From assembly GCA_002840535.1 (NCBI GenBank), contig PHBH01000008.1, forward strand, positions 62,001 to 126,000: a stretch of 64,000 nt of DNA, written 5' to 3'. Positions 63,485 through 64,000 of the stretch are shown piece after piece. This DNA is from Deltaproteobacteria bacterium HGW-Deltaproteobacteria-15. GTDB lineage: Bacteria > Desulfobacterota > DSM-4660 > Desulfatiglandales > HGW-15. Each line of letters begins with the position of its first letter. Positions within the stretch are counted from its first letter, which is position 1. The position numbers were made by a program, and so were the translations under genes. The notes beneath the pieces were generated by a model, which searched no databases, was not told where the DNA came from, and was given only the letters and a program-made list of their open reading frames with translations.

Positions 63485-64000
63485 ATGCCAAGATTAGCTC
63501 GATTGGACGCACCCGGTGTTTTGCACCATATCATGATCCGGGGGATAGAGCGTCGAAAGATATTTCTGAACAGGAAGGATTACGAGGACTTTATGGAGCG
63601 CCTGGCGGTCCTTCTCCCTGAAACAAAGACTGCGTGTTATGCGTGGGCCTTGCTGCAGAACCATGCTCATTTTCTCTTTCGTACAGGCGCAGTGCCGCTG
63701 GCTCGATTGATGAGAAGACTGCTTACGGGGTACGCGGTCAGCTTTAATCTCCGGCACAAACGGTATGGGCATGTGTTTCAAAACCGGTACAAGTCCATCA
63801 TCTGCCAGGAGGACAGTTATCTGAGGGAACTGGTTCGCTATATTCACTTGAACCCGCTCAGGGCCGGCGTTGTCGCTGATGTGGGAGAATTGAAAGAGTA
63901 TCCGTATTCAGGGCATGGTGCATTGATGGGAAAGGTGAAGAGGACGTGGCAGGATGTTGATTATGTGCTCAAGTATTTCGGGGAGTCTGTTCGAAAGGCG
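63485..64000 (+). CDS. REP-associated tyrosine transposase (RAYT), 5' part
   Basis: The frame is open from ATG at 63485 to the window end, 172 codons. It has the IS200-like Y1 nuclease domain: LHHIMIRGIERRKIF, the HUH-type histidines in NHAHFLF (H60 and H62), and the catalytic Tyr119 in VRYIHLNPLRAGV. The gene is preceded by GGGGACGCTGGTAAGAAAG, which resembles the REP-like hairpin at 60737. The C-terminal domain that is found alone at 60828-61259 would follow beyond the window. Confidence 0.9.
   Translation, partial: MPRLARLDAPGVLHHIMIRGIERRKIFLNRKDYEDFMERLAVLLPETKTACYAWALLQNHAHFLFRTGAVPLARLMRRLLTGYAVSFNLRHKRYGHVFQNRYKSIICQEDSYLRELVRYIHLNPLRAGVVADVGELKEYPYSGHGALMGKVKRTWQDVDYVLKYFGESVRKA

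Overview
The window looks like the chromosome of a free-living anaerobic bacterium, most probably a Desulfobacterota (deltaproteobacterial) sulfate reducer or syntroph. That placement is inferred from gene content: a MetV/MetF methylenetetrahydrofolate reductase joined to HdrA and MvhD (Wood-Ljungdahl methyl branch with flavin-based electron transfer), a sigma54-controlled cluster of small NifX/ORP-type proteins with an Mrp ATPase, menaquinone enzymes, SdhAB with aconitase and citrate synthase, and many palindromic intergenic repeats. No dissimilatory sulfite reductase, rRNA, tRNA, CRISPR array or replication origin was seen.

Layout. 1-3.0 kb: a truncated FtsX-like permease, a small membrane protein and a NosL-like metal-binding lipoprotein/secreted protein on the minus strand, divergent from a DsbD_2/TauE-like membrane protein. 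3.2-14.1 kb (minus strand): MetF2, a double-length HdrA, MvhD, MetV and MetF, followed by a tightly overlapping signalling operon (response regulator, two tandem-ACT proteins, PAS histidine kinase, REC-PAS-histidine kinase). 14.6-20.3 kb (plus): a sigma54-type activator and the NifX-like/Mrp/NifU-like/Tat-exported metallo-beta-lactamase cluster. Good -24/-12 elements lie in front of both the MetF2-Hdr operon and the NifX-like operon, so the regulator may couple the two. 20.5-38.1 kb: housekeeping genes (PhoH, HD membrane phosphodiesterase, YbeY, PdxJ, AcpS, NnrDE, TsaE, aspartate kinase, ComEA-like, CHASE2 Ser/Thr kinase with PP2C phosphatase, TsaD, DUF2062, RsmA, deoxynucleoside kinase, PanC). 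38.4-42.2 kb: MetK, AhcY (activated methyl cycle) and a beta-hydroxyacid dehydrogenase.

42.3-49.9 kb: CstA with a strong promoter, a 58-codon leader ORF and an internal terminator; then a small protein and two ArsA-family ATPases whose catalytic motifs are degenerate in complementary ways; then a NitT/TauT-type ABC transporter. 50.3-57.8 kb: MenG, MenA, SdhA, SdhB, aconitase, citrate synthase, with no membrane anchor for SdhAB. 58.1-60.5 kb: a secreted YiiX-like papain-fold protein and an EamA transporter. 60.6-64.0 kb looks like a mobile or acquired patch: a REP-like hairpin, a remnant of the C-terminal domain of a REP-associated tyrosine transposase (RAYT), an AT-rich membrane protein, an FAD oxidoreductase, and the 5' part of an intact RAYT running off the window.

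The intergenic DNA is striking: at least eight families of inverted or quasi-tandem repeats occupy gaps between genes, several in multiple copies, and some are nested. All functional statements come from reading the sequence and recalled family knowledge; no database search was possible.
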